From: Tissierellales bacterium
GTDB taxonomy: Bacteria > Bacillota > Clostridia > Tissierellales > JAOAQY01
Reading direction: 5' to 3'
DNA: 32,977 bases
Assembly (NCBI GenBank): GCA_025210965.1
Contig: JAOAQY010000145.1
Location: 1-32,977, forward strand
In this document: in pieces, positions 1 to 8,396 of the stretch
Numbering within the stretch: position 1 is the stretch's first letter
Layout: every line of letters begins with the position of its first letter
Position numbers and translations under genes: made by a program
The notes under the pieces: generated by a model
What the model was told of the DNA's origin: nothing
Databases searched by the model: none
Seen by the model: only the letters and a program-made list of their open reading frames with translations

Positions 1-27
1 GGATTTCCTTCACTAATCGCGAATTGA

Positions 28-66
28 TATAATTGTGTCACAAATTATTTATCAGAAAGGGGAGTT
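28..66 (+). promoter_or_regulatory. Possible -10 box and RBS of first AGCS symporter
   Basis: TATAAT is present at 28-33 and a strong AAAGGGGAG ribosome binding site at about 56-64, just before the ATG at 70. No good -35 box is visible 17 bases upstream of the -10, so the promoter is weak, activator-dependent or misassigned. The window begins too close to judge whether an upstream riboswitch or gene exists. Confidence 0.4.
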
Positions 67-69
67 TTC

Positions 70-1455
70 ATGTCAACATTATTTCACTATATCACTAGCC
101 TATCAGATTTCATTTGGGGTTATCCACTACTAATACTTTTAATTGGTGGAGGAATACTTATGAGTTTCACATTAGGCTTTTTCCAAATACGTTATTTGCC
201 ATTTATATTAAAAGAAACTTTCGGTAAAATTTTTTCTAAGCCCGAAGGTGAAGGGACTATTACTCCTTTCCAAGCCGCGTGTAGTGCTCTTGCATCAACA
301 GTTGGAGCTGCAAATATCGTAGGCGTTCCTGTTGCCATAGCAACAGGCGGCCCTGGAGCAGTTTTTTGGATGTGGTCTGTTGCTCTAATTGGTCAAGCTA
401 CTAAGTTTTCTGAAATAATACTCGGAATCCACTACAGAGAAAAAAATTCAGAAGGTGAATTTGTAGGTGGTCCATATTACTATTTGAAAAAAGGCTTAAA
501 TGCTCCAATTCTAGGTGCTATGTGTTCATTTTTTTTCATGCTAGAAATTATTCCCTCTATATCTACTCAAACCTTATCTGTTTGTCAAACAGCAGAAACA
601 ATAGGTATACCAAAGCATATAACTGGGATTTTAGTCGCTATACTTGTTGGACTTGTAATATTCGGCGGAATAAAGAGAATTGCAAAATTAACAGAAAAAC
701 TAGTACCAATAATGGCTTCACTATTTGTAATTGGTACTCTATTAGTAGTATTAATTAATTTCAAAAACATTCCTCATGCCTTTGCTTTAATATTTAAAGG
801 AGCATTTACACCTACCGCAGCCATTGGTGGTTTTAGTGGCGCTGCAATAGCTGCTACTCTAAAAGCAGGTATGGCTAGAGGAACATATTCTAATGAAGCT
901 GGAATGGGAAGTGCACCTATCGCACACGCTGCTGCGGTAACCGACCATCCTGTAAGACAAGCTTTTTGGGGTGTCTTTGGAATTATAATAGATACCATGA
1001 CAATATGTACTATGACAGCACTATCTGTTTTAACAACAGATGTATGGACTAAGGTTTCTGCAAATAATGCTGCATCAATGCCTGCACTTGTATTTCAAGA
1101 TACATTTGGTCAAATACTTGGTGGTGGCTTTATGAGCCTTAGCATGCTGATGTTTGTATTATCAACAATAATAGTTATAGCATTTTACTGTGAAAAAATG
1201 GCAGAATCTCTATTTGGTCTTAAATTTGCTAAGTTTATAAGATTTATAGCTTTAGCTGCTATAGTTTATGGTTCATTCGGAGAATTAGAGAATTTATTTA
1301 AAATTCTTGATTTCTTCCTAGCATTAGTAATTATTCCAAATATGATTGGGGTTATAGGACTTAGAAAAACTGTAAAATCACTAACTAATGAATTCTTTAG
1401 TGATCCAAAATATTATCCAAAAGCATCTAAAAACAATAAATCAAAATCAGCTTAA
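70..1455 (+). CDS. Sodium:alanine/glycine symporter, AGCS family (paralog 1)
   Basis: This is a 461-residue polytopic membrane protein of the AGCS family (AlsT/AgcS type), which takes up alanine or glycine together with sodium. The family hallmark is seen around residues 70-105, where an ALASTVGAANIVG stretch is followed by a GGPGAVFWMW motif. A second signature, TYSNEAGMGSAPIAHAAA, lies near residue 275. About ten hydrophobic segments are spread along the protein and the length is normal for the family. The start is supported by an AAAGGGGAG site 5-6 bases upstream. The gene stands alone, ends at a terminator shared with the convergent lipoprotein gene, and has a paralog at 20785-22161. Exact substrate (alanine or glycine) cannot be read from the sequence. 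Confidence 0.93.
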   Translation: MSTLFHYITSLSDFIWGYPLLILLIGGGILMSFTLGFFQIRYLPFILKETFGKIFSKPEGEGTITPFQAACSALASTVGAANIVGVPVAIATGGPGAVFWMWSVALIGQATKFSEIILGIHYREKNSEGEFVGGPYYYLKKGLNAPILGAMCSFFFMLEIIPSISTQTLSVCQTAETIGIPKHITGILVAILVGLVIFGGIKRIAKLTEKLVPIMASLFVIGTLLVVLINFKNIPHAFALIFKGAFTPTAAIGGFSGAAIAATLKAGMARGTYSNEAGMGSAPIAHAAAVTDHPVRQAFWGVFGIIIDTMTICTMTALSVLTTDVWTKVSANNAASMPALVFQDTFGQILGGGFMSLSMLMFVLSTIIVIAFYCEKMAESLFGLKFAKFIRFIALAAIVYGSFGELENLFKILDFFLALVIIPNMIGVIGLRKTVKSLTNEFFSDPKYYPKASKNNKSKSA

Positions 1456-1466
1456 AAATAAATAAA

Positions 1467-1496
1467 AAATATGCTCAATATTTGAGCATATTTTTT
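1467..1496. terminator. Bidirectional intrinsic terminator
   Basis: The perfect inverted repeat ATGCTCAA / TTGAGCAT, extended by flanking A and T runs, forms a short-loop hairpin followed by T6 on the plus strand and preceded by A-runs that serve the minus strand. It lies between the convergent stop codons of the AGCS symporter and the first lipoprotein. Confidence 0.85.
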
Positions 1497-2301
1497 ATTT
1501 ATCTTCATTCCATATTTTTTCAAATTTCGGATTAAGCGTTCCTTTAAGTGTTTCTGCTTTTATCAAAAATTCTTGTGGTCCAGATGAATAAGGTGCTATA
1601 GCATATGTATTTAAACATATAACTAGCCCTTCTTTACTTATATAAAATTCTGCATCTTGAGCTAATTCTTCCAACTGCGATAAGTCTTCGTAATAATTTT
1701 CAGGATTCTTTTCAACTTCAGTTCTTATAGTAGCTGTAATAAGCGCTACATACTCATAACCATCAGCAAATAAATCTCTTAACTTTAGTAATTTAGTTTC
1801 ATCAAGGCTATAAGTATAGTTTGCAAAATTTGATCCACCGTGAGCACCACCAGTATACTCAAATAAGAATCCTTTTACGCTAAAAATTTCTTCGTTTTTG
1901 AAACTTAAATTAAATTCCGCACCAGCATAAAGCTTTCTACTTCCTGTAAACTCTTTCGATTCTTCCTCAGTCAATTCATTTGCCAAATCTTCGATCATCT
2001 GACCATAATTAGAAATTTCTTGCTTCACACCTTTATTAATCTCTTCAAATCCATCAGCCTTACTTCCAACTATAGAAGGAATACTTAAATTTATTTCATA
2101 ATTAGTTCCTTCTTTCTTTACTTCATCTATCTTTAAGTAAAAATTTTCTTCTATTTCATTACTACTCTCTTCAATTTCTACATTCTCTAAGACCTTATTT
2201 TCCGCTACCTCTTTTTTATTTTCTAGCAAATCATGCTTTTTTTGACAACCACTAACCATAATAGCTAGAATTAAACTCATAATCAATACTGCTTTTTTCA
2301 T
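1495..2301 (-). CDS. Lipoprotein with PdaC/RsiV-like DUF4163-DUF3298 domains
   Basis: A 268-residue predicted lipoprotein. The N-terminus is Met-Lys-Lys, a hydrophobic stretch and a VSGC lipobox, so the mature protein should be lipid-anchored outside the membrane by that cysteine. A Glu-rich linker follows. The rest resembles the paired DUF4163 and DUF3298 domains of RsiV and the N-terminal part of PdaC: a TGGAHG motif near the middle, then a YTYSLDETKLLKLRDLF stretch typical of DUF3298. RsiV binds lysozyme and PdaC is a peptidoglycan deacetylase. No deacetylase domain is present here, so a binding or sensing role is inferred. The start was placed 11 codons inside the longest frame because TAGGAGG sits seven bases before it. 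A further lipoprotein with a related C-terminus lies directly upstream. Confidence 0.8.
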   Translation of the reverse strand: MKKAVLIMSLILAIMVSGCQKKHDLLENKKEVAENKVLENVEIEESSNEIEENFYLKIDEVKKEGTNYEINLSIPSIVGSKADGFEEINKGVKQEISNYGQMIEDLANELTEEESKEFTGSRKLYAGAEFNLSFKNEEIFSVKGFLFEYTGGAHGGSNFANYTYSLDETKLLKLRDLFADGYEYVALITATIRTEVEKNPENYYEDLSQLEELAQDAEFYISKEGLVICLNTYAIAPYSSGPQEFLIKAETLKGTLNPKFEKIWNEDK

Positions 2302-2324
2302 TAAAAAACCTCCTAACCTTATGA

Positions 2325-2367
2325 AGTATAGCATAATTCAAGCGGCTTTTTATGACTTTTTTATGAC
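2325..2367 (-). promoter_or_regulatory. Candidate activator-type promoter with 11-bp direct repeats
   Basis: Read on the minus strand, TATACT (2325-2330) is a good -10 box, but the -35 position holds ATAAAA, far from consensus. Overlapping and just upstream are two direct copies of GTCATAAAAA exactly 11 bases apart (TATGAC on the plus strand at 2351-2356 and 2362-2367). One-turn direct repeats over a weak -35 are typical of OmpR/PhoP-type response-regulator sites. The site would give the downstream lipoprotein gene its own promoter. Confidence 0.4.
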
Positions 2368-2370
2368 AAA

Positions 2371-3822
2371 TTACATATGCAATCTTAATTTTAGATTATT
2401 GATAATTTCATCTAATTCTTCATAATACAATTGTATAGAACTATTATTACTATCATCATCATTTTCAAATAAAAACACAATCCCATACGAATCTAAGTAA
2501 TATTTTTGATCTCTTGCAATTCCATAAAAATCAATTTTTTGATTAAAATCATTTGCTGCTCTCGCTTTTATTTTATTATCTAATATCCATTTGTATTGCC
2601 TTAAATCATTTTCAAGTATTTCATCCAATGATAGTGGCTCCCCTGAATGTAAATCATAGGTCTTTGACTCTATATACTTTTTGTTCTGTGATTCTTCATT
2701 TAAATATGCTCTATAAACAACGCTCATGTAGTTCTCGTCTACATATGATAGTGCTGTACTTTGATAATATTCTTTGCCTACTAATTGATACCTTTGAAGC
2801 ATTTCATCCATTGTAGATTCTATATCTTCATTGATTCTTATTTCGATATCTTTATTTTTTAAATTTTTTATTTGAATGTAATCACTATTTTCTGCATTTT
2901 TGCTTTCAACTACACCTTTTTCATCGTTTCCAAATGCTTTGTAATAATATAAATAGTTTTCAACATCATAATAAAATCGGTTTTGGCTCATCTCAGAAAA
3001 CTCTAATATTTGATTTGCTATTTCTCCAATCCAATTTTCCATATTTTCATTTTTTAGCACCGTCAACTTCAAAAATTCACTTTCACTTAGTTCACCATCT
3101 CTAAATGAAAAATAATCATATTCTGAATTTAAAAACAATGTATACGCAAAATTTTTGTATATATCCATAAATTTTCTTGAATAATACGTATCCTCATAGG
3201 TTTTTATATAGTTCTCTAATGTATTTAAAAAACCAATTATACTTTCAAAATTTAAAGTTTTACTTCTCATTTTGTTTTGTATATTCTGCACATGCCCCAT
3301 AAGGTCAACATATTCATAACAATCATTCTCTATACCCTCTGTATAATCTGCAAGTTCATTATAATCTACTTCCAAGTTAAAAATTCTTCTATCTCCAATT
3401 CTATCTATCTTGTAAAAGCCGTCTTCAAGTGTATAAAAATAGTACTTAGCTCTTTTGTTCTCCAGTTTAGAAATTTTTTCTCTATCTAATTTCTCGTTCA
3501 AATCTTCAACATAAATTTTCTCATATCCATTTTCAAAAAAAGAGTCTCCAAGCAGCATAATCTTCGATTCTAATATTCTAACTATCTCTGCTAAAGCTTC
3601 TTCTCGCTCTGCTAATTCAATTTCACTATTTTTCAGTTTAGATTTACATGCCTTGAACAAAGCTTTTTCAGTAAACAAATCCTTATCTTCAGAAATTATA
3701 GCTGTCTCCATTGATTCATTAAAAATTTCTACATCATCTTTTTCATTTCTGTGTGCAAGGTCACTTTGACATGCAGTTCCAAGAAATATAATAATCAACA
3801 GTATATATACTAGTTTTTTCAT
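2371..3822 (-). CDS. Lipoprotein with DUF3298/RsiV-like C-terminus
   Basis: A 483-residue predicted lipoprotein of unknown function. The signal sequence (MKKLVYILLIIIFLGTAC) ends at a GTAC lipobox, giving a lipid-anchored exported protein. The middle part is very acidic, rich in Tyr, Glu and Asn, and matches nothing I recognise. The last 120 residues follow the pattern of DUF3298: a YDLHSGEPLSLDEIL strand-turn, a following helix, and a FYGIARDQKYYLDSYGIVF segment. This resembles the C-terminus of the neighbouring lipoprotein, although the TGGAHG loop is missing. The start was placed six codons inside the longest frame because GATGGGG precedes it with good spacing. It precedes the other lipoprotein gene by 69 bases. 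Confidence 0.7.
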   Translation of the reverse strand: MKKLVYILLIIIFLGTACQSDLAHRNEKDDVEIFNESMETAIISEDKDLFTEKALFKACKSKLKNSEIELAEREEALAEIVRILESKIMLLGDSFFENGYEKIYVEDLNEKLDREKISKLENKRAKYYFYTLEDGFYKIDRIGDRRIFNLEVDYNELADYTEGIENDCYEYVDLMGHVQNIQNKMRSKTLNFESIIGFLNTLENYIKTYEDTYYSRKFMDIYKNFAYTLFLNSEYDYFSFRDGELSESEFLKLTVLKNENMENWIGEIANQILEFSEMSQNRFYYDVENYLYYYKAFGNDEKGVVESKNAENSDYIQIKNLKNKDIEIRINEDIESTMDEMLQRYQLVGKEYYQSTALSYVDENYMSVVYRAYLNEESQNKKYIESKTYDLHSGEPLSLDEILENDLRQYKWILDNKIKARAANDFNQKIDFYGIARDQKYYLDSYGIVFLFENDDDSNNSSIQLYYEELDEIINNLKLRLHM

Positions 3823-3938
3823 TTTAATTCCCCATCTCATGCAATTCGCATTATTTAATATTAGCGATATAGTTCCTATAAATTATATCATATTGATTCT
3901 TGATGGGTTATATTTTTTTATTTTAATAAAAACTATAC

Positions 3939-3967
3939 TTGTCCATATTATATGTTTTTTATATAAT
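3939..3967 (+). promoter_or_regulatory. Promoter of add
   Basis: TTGTCC (3939-3944) and TATAAT (3962-3967) are separated by 17 bases, upstream of the adenosine deaminase gene. A TTGGAGTGA ribosome binding site follows at about 4002-4010. Confidence 0.65.
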
Positions 3968-4014
3968 AAATATTAAAAGTGTTTAGGTTTTAATTTTATG
4001 ATTGGAGTGATTTC

Positions 4015-5010
4015 ATGTATAATATTCGTAATTTCCCAAAAATCGAATTACATTGTCACCTAGATGGAAGCGTTCGTCCTTCTACTATTATAGAGCTGGC
4101 AAAAAAAGAAAATTTAGAACTTCCTACTGAAAATTTAAAGGACTTCGAAAAATATGTTCAAGTCAGTAGTGAATGTAAATCATTAAAAGATTATCTTGAA
4201 AAGTTTGATTGGCCAATAAAAATCATGCAAAAAAAAGAAAATCTTAAAAGAGTAGCTTTCGAATTAATCGAAGATGTATCGAAACAAAATGTAAAATATA
4301 TCGAAATAAGATTCGCACCAGTATTTCATTTAGAACAAGGACTCAGCTATGATGATGTTATAGAAAGTGTTCTAGCTGGACTTGCTCTTGGTTTAGAAAA
4401 ATTTGATGTTCATTCAAATTTGATTTTGTCTTGTATGAGACATCTATCTGTAGATAAAAGTATAGAAGTAGTTGAAGCTGGTAAAAAGTATATAGGCAAG
4501 GGTGTTGTAGCTGTGGATTTAGCTGGAAATGAAGCTGATTTCCCACCAGAACTCCACAAAAAGGCATTTGATCTTGCCAAATCTTATGGCTATCATATTA
4601 CAATTCACGCGGGTGAAACCGGCATTAGCAAAAACATAACTACTGCCATTTCAGAGCTTCATGCCGAGCGAATAGGTCATGGTGTAGCTGCTCAAAATGA
4701 CGAGAATGTACTAGATGCTTTAAAAAAGTCAACCGTTTGTGTTGAAGCTTGTCCTACGAGCAATATTCACACATTGGCCGTAGAAAATTATTCTACTCAT
4801 CCTATAAAATCATTTATGAATAGTAAAATATGTACTACCGTCAACACCGATAATATGACCGTATCAAATGTAGACTTGAACAAAGAATATCTTCATCTAC
4901 AAAAGGAGCTTTCATTTTCAGATTCTGAATTAATGGAGTTGTATAAAAATGGAGTTGAACATTCTTTCGCAGATAGTGCGCTAAAAAAACAACTTATGAC
5001 TTTTTTTTAA
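4015..5010 (+). CDS. add: Adenosine deaminase
   Basis: The 331-residue enzyme hydrolyses adenosine or deoxyadenosine to inosine and ammonia in purine salvage, in the cytoplasm. All metal and catalytic residues of the family are visible: H13 and H15 in ELHCHLDGS, H198 and E201 in the HAGET motif, H222 in ERIGHG and D279 in NTDN. The ACPTSN and HPIKSF motifs that favour adenosine deaminase over adenine deaminase are also present, although the latter cannot be fully excluded. Length is normal. It is a single-gene unit with its own promoter and a strong terminator, divergent from the lipoproteins. Confidence 0.92.
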   Translation: MYNIRNFPKIELHCHLDGSVRPSTIIELAKKENLELPTENLKDFEKYVQVSSECKSLKDYLEKFDWPIKIMQKKENLKRVAFELIEDVSKQNVKYIEIRFAPVFHLEQGLSYDDVIESVLAGLALGLEKFDVHSNLILSCMRHLSVDKSIEVVEAGKKYIGKGVVAVDLAGNEADFPPELHKKAFDLAKSYGYHITIHAGETGISKNITTAISELHAERIGHGVAAQNDENVLDALKKSTVCVEACPTSNIHTLAVENYSTHPIKSFMNSKICTTVNTDNMTVSNVDLNKEYLHLQKELSFSDSELMELYKNGVEHSFADSALKKQLMTFF

Positions 5011-5015
5011 TAACA

Positions 5016-5060
5016 AAAACAGCTACTCAAAAATTATATTTTTTTGAGTAGCTATTTTTA
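5016..5060. terminator. Bidirectional intrinsic terminator
   Basis: AGCTACTCAAAAA pairs with TTTTTGAGTAGCT around a short AT loop, with A-runs before and T-runs after. It separates the convergent add and TIGR02206 genes and can serve both. Confidence 0.88.
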
Positions 5061-5076
5061 TAATCTAAATCCAAAT

Positions 5077-5838
5077 TTAATTTCCAATAATTCCTTGCTT
5101 AAAATCATCAATTTTCTCGTGTAATTTAGGGCTAAATGGTGCATAGAATAACCAAAAGCTTCCGATAAATGCTGCTATAAATATTGGCACATAGTAAGGG
5201 TATATTGGTAATATATCCATAGGTGTTGCTGTAGCTGGCTTTGCTCTCAAATATGAATAATTTCCATCTACTAAATAATTTAAAACCCCCACTATTGCAA
5301 AATAAACCAAAGTCCATCTACTGCTCCTGTATATAGATTCTTTGGTAGGCTTATACTCATAAACTAATATCATGAATATAAGCGAAATAATCATTCCACC
5401 ATGACCAACAAAAAATTGGACAAACATTAGATGTGGAAATCCAAAACCAGATGTATCGGGAGTCATTAAAGCCATTATTCCTCCAGCTATCCCCCAAAAA
5501 TAAGCTAATTCAAAACACTTATAGCTTTCACACATCAACATTCCAATACACAAGAAAATAGCTATTCTACATGTATATAATGGCAATGTCTCTCCTAACG
5601 TAAAATTACCACTTGTCACATACCACAAATATAATAATGATTGCTGTAAAATCAAAACAACTCCCAATACCTTTCTAAAACGATTTCTTCTCTTTTCGTT
5701 TTCAAAGGCATCCCTGTTTAAAAAAATGTAAACTAATACTAAAATGATAATTCCTAATGCTAATAAATGGTTTTGTGAAAAAAGTGGAAATGCCGTTTTT
5801 TCAATTTTTGATGCCCAAAACATCTCTTTGATATCCAT
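5077..5838 (-). CDS. TIGR02206 (YwaF-like) integral membrane protein
   Basis: A 253-residue membrane protein of unknown function with about seven hydrophobic helices. The early PLFSQNHLLAL segment, the LPLYTCRIAIFL helix and the HGGMIISLIFMIL helix are the features on which I place it in the conserved TIGR02206/YwaF family of Firmicutes. The helices cover nearly the whole protein and leave no soluble domain. It follows queH by about 100 bases on the same strand. The ribosome binding site is weak (AGGCG), so an internal start at the Met near residue 6 is possible. No catalytic residues can be named. Confidence 0.75.
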   Translation of the reverse strand: MDIKEMFWASKIEKTAFPLFSQNHLLALGIIILVLVYIFLNRDAFENEKRRNRFRKVLGVVLILQQSLLYLWYVTSGNFTLGETLPLYTCRIAIFLCIGMLMCESYKCFELAYFWGIAGGIMALMTPDTSGFGFPHLMFVQFFVGHGGMIISLIFMILVYEYKPTKESIYRSSRWTLVYFAIVGVLNYLVDGNYSYLRAKPATATPMDILPIYPYYVPIFIAAFIGSFWLFYAPFSPKLHEKIDDFKQGIIGN

Positions 5839-5935
5839 CTCAACGCCTACTTTCTAAATAATCTGCCAGCGTCTTATTCTAGTATATTATTTTTTAAGCA
5901 AGATTAAATCAATCTTAAATTTTTCTTAAATTTCA

Positions 5936-6550
5936 CTACTGCTCTCGAACAGAAAAAACACATCCACAATAATCTTGCCTATAAAGTTCCGCTTCATTGC
6001 TAAGCTCTACGGATCTCTTAAAACCATTTTTTTTCTTAAAATCACCATATAAAAAATTAGTTTTGTATGTTTTCCCTAATTCCTTGCCTATTTCATTAAT
6101 CCACTGAGCATTTTTGTGGGGACTTATAGACAGTACTGTGGTAAAATAATCAAATCCCATTTTTTCTGCTAAACTAGCGGTTGCTTCCATTCTTAACTCA
6201 TAGCATGCATAACATCTTTTACCGCCTTCAGCTTCGTTTTCAAGGCCTTTGATTTTATTAAAAAATTCATCAGCAACATACTCTGATTCTATAACCTCTA
6301 TCTCTGAATCCTTATGGTATTCTAATAAATAAGATTTCAATTCCTCTAATCTTTTGTAATACTCGTTCTCTGGATAGGTATTTGGATTATAATAATAAAT
6401 TTTTATATCAAAATTTTCAATCAAACGCTCTAATACCGCTGTGCTACAAGGGGCGCAGCACGAGTGCAATAGTAGTGTTGGTTTCTCTTTGTATTCTTTT
6501 TTTATAGCTTTGATCTGCTCTTCCATTTTTCTTTGATAATTTTCTTTCAT
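5936..6550 (-). CDS. queH: Epoxyqueuosine reductase QueH (DUF208)
   Basis: A 204-residue protein matching QueH, the non-orthologous replacement for QueG that reduces epoxyqueuosine to queuosine in the wobble base of certain tRNAs. The N-terminal HSCCAPCS motif carries C31, C32 and C35, a later GGKRCYACYELR motif carries two more cysteines, and DYCGC near the C-terminus supplies the last pair. In the family these bind an iron-sulfur cluster and an additional metal centre. The YYYNPNTYPENEY segment is also typical. The gene starts five bases after the stop of the rRNA methyltransferase gene, with an AAAGGG site inside that gene's last codons, so the two are translated from one transcript. Confidence 0.92.
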   Translation of the reverse strand: MKENYQRKMEEQIKAIKKEYKEKPTLLLHSCCAPCSTAVLERLIENFDIKIYYYNPNTYPENEYYKRLEELKSYLLEYHKDSEIEVIESEYVADEFFNKIKGLENEAEGGKRCYACYELRMEATASLAEKMGFDYFTTVLSISPHKNAQWINEIGKELGKTYKTNFLYGDFKKKNGFKRSVELSNEAELYRQDYCGCVFSVREQ

Positions 6551-6555
6551 AAATA

Positions 6556-7734
6556 TTACCCTTTCATTTTTACAAATACAACTTTCAAATAATTGCTTCC
6601 CTTCATCATTTCATTACTTACAAAATCACTTGGCAATCTATAAACTTCTAATATCTCATAGTTCCTATTCTGATTTTCAAGCCCTTCTCTTATTTGTTTT
6701 TTAAACTTTCCGATACTCATAGCAGAACAATTAGTTGATGCAACTAGTATTCCTCCGTTTTTCGTTAATTTGGCACTTTTTTCTACCAATTCCCTATAAT
6801 CTTTTTGTACAGAAAAACGGCGTTTCTTTGAATTCGCATAGCTTGGTGGATCTAAAACTACTAAATCATAAGACTCTCCTCTACTCGCTGCTTCATCAAA
6901 ATAATCAAATACATCGCTAACAACAATTGATTGCCTACTTAAATCAATATTGTTTATTAAAAAATTCTCTTTTGTCTTCTCAAGACTCCTATTAGCTAAA
7001 TCTACACTCGTAGTCATCGCTCCACTACTTGCCGCAGCCACAGAAAATGCACCCGTATAAGAAAATAAATTCAAACAAGTCATACCCTCATAGCTAATTT
7101 CCTTTATTTTTTTTCTAACCTCTTTTTGGTCTAAAAATATTCCAACCATAGCTCCATCATCTAAGTAAGTAGCATAATGAATGTTGTTTTCTAAAATAAC
7201 TAAAGGACTTGGTGCTTCTACGCCACACGAAAAGCTCTTTTCTTCTATATATTTACCACTTTTATCAAATCTTCTCTTTTCATAAATCCCATTAAAATAC
7301 ATTACCGACTGTATGGCTTTTAGTATTTCATCTCTAAAAAAATAAATCCCCTCATTGTACCAATTAATCACTCCGTATCCATCAAACCAATCTATCGTAA
7401 TACCGCCGATTCCATCGCCTTCTCCATTAAATATTCTAAATGCTGTAGTTTCCTCAGAACCAAAATAAGGCCCTCGGCGCGTAAGTGCAGCTGAAAATTT
7501 TCTAATAAAAAAATTCATATCTATATCTGTTTCTTTATTAGATAATATCCAACCACAACCCTTGTTTTGAGGACCATAATATGCTTTTGCTAAAAATTCG
7601 CCATCTTCATCAATTAAATCCAATAAATCTCCTGCATCAAAATCTATTTTAGGTAAACTTTCTGATTCCAATAAAGGATTTCCATTTGAATAGTACTCAC
7701 TCCATGCACTACTTACTCTAATTATTTTATTCAT
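6556..7734 (-). CDS. RlmI/YwbD-type class I SAM-dependent rRNA methyltransferase
   Basis: A 392-residue protein with an N-terminal PUA-like RNA-binding domain (about residues 1-75) and a Rossmann methyltransferase domain. Motif I appears as LNLFSYTGAFSVAAA and the catalytic loop as VVLDPPSYANSKKRRF. This arrangement fits the RlmI (23S rRNA m5C1962) group, called YwbD in Bacillus. The exact target base is inferred from the family only. The start was placed 24 codons inside the longest frame because GAGAGG precedes it, and because the upstream codons would lie in an apparent promoter region. It is followed at once by queH, so two RNA-modification genes are linked. Confidence 0.85.
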   Translation of the reverse strand: MNKIIRVSSAWSEYYSNGNPLLESESLPKIDFDAGDLLDLIDEDGEFLAKAYYGPQNKGCGWILSNKETDIDMNFFIRKFSAALTRRGPYFGSEETTAFRIFNGEGDGIGGITIDWFDGYGVINWYNEGIYFFRDEILKAIQSVMYFNGIYEKRRFDKSGKYIEEKSFSCGVEAPSPLVILENNIHYATYLDDGAMVGIFLDQKEVRKKIKEISYEGMTCLNLFSYTGAFSVAAASSGAMTTSVDLANRSLEKTKENFLINNIDLSRQSIVVSDVFDYFDEAASRGESYDLVVLDPPSYANSKKRRFSVQKDYRELVEKSAKLTKNGGILVASTNCSAMSIGKFKKQIREGLENQNRNYEILEVYRLPSDFVSNEMMKGSNYLKVVFVKMKG

Positions 7735-7803
7735 ACAACAACCTCTCTTTAATAAAAATATCATTCTACGGGTTATTATATCATAGCACTTTAAGTTGTT
7801 GTA
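7735..7803 (-). promoter_or_regulatory. Weak promoter and inverted repeat in leader of the rRNA methyltransferase
   Basis: On the minus strand a TATAAT (7775-7780) lies 17 bases after TACAAC, a poor -35. An inverted repeat flanks it: TACAACAACTT (7793-7803) can pair with AGGTTGTTGTA (7735-7745), which covers part of the ribosome binding site. The hairpin can form only in transcripts coming from further upstream, not in those starting at this promoter. Confidence 0.35.
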
Positions 7804-7814
7804 CAAAAATAAAA

Positions 7815-8381
7815 CTACAATCCTAATTGATTTGATATCTCTTGCATTGCTTTAAGCGCCAGTTCTGCAAATTCTGGAAAAGGAAGACCAATTTCTTCTA
7901 TAGCCCTCATTGCATCCCTATTTGCGCCAGCCGCGAAACGTTTTTCTTTCATTCTTTTAGTTATGGATTTGACCTTTACGCTATTTATCTTCTTGTCAGG
8001 ATAAACCAATGTTATTGCTGTTATAAATCCTGTAATAGGATCTGCTGCATAAATTGCTTTTTCTAGAGTGGTTTCTCTATTAGAATTATTTTCAGGGTTG
8101 TGAGCAAGTATTGCTCTATATAATGTTTCATCTCCATAATTGTTTTCTTTCAACAACTCTATAGTTTTGGGACCATGTTTACTCATATCAGTTTCCCAAC
8201 CACATACATCATTGTCTAAATCATGAAGTAACCCAGACATAGCCCAAAGTTCTTCATCTTGCGGCGCATATTTTTTCGCAAGTGATCTCATTACCGCTTC
8301 TACCGCATAAGAATGTGTAATAATATGTTCTGTGGTAACATATTTATTTAATAACGCTTCAGCCTTGTCTCTGTTGTACAT
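7815..8381 (-). CDS. HD-domain (HDIG-type) phosphohydrolase
   Basis: A 188-residue cytoplasmic protein of the HD superfamily. The metal-binding pattern is visible: a histidine in HIITHSYAV, the LLHDLDND doublet, a later HGPKT and an AILAHNPEN segment, then a C-terminal aspartate in YAADPITG. Such proteins hydrolyse phosphate esters of nucleotides, but the substrate is unknown. The gene begins 15 bases after the comB stop with GGGGGAG as ribosome binding site, so it belongs to the tetR-comB unit. Confidence 0.8.
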   Translation of the reverse strand: MYNRDKAEALLNKYVTTEHIITHSYAVEAVMRSLAKKYAPQDEELWAMSGLLHDLDNDVCGWETDMSKHGPKTIELLKENNYGDETLYRAILAHNPENNSNRETTLEKAIYAADPITGFITAITLVYPDKKINSVKVKSITKRMKEKRFAAGANRDAMRAIEEIGLPFPEFAELALKAMQEISNQLGL

Positions 8382-8396
8382 TTAAACTCCCCCTAA

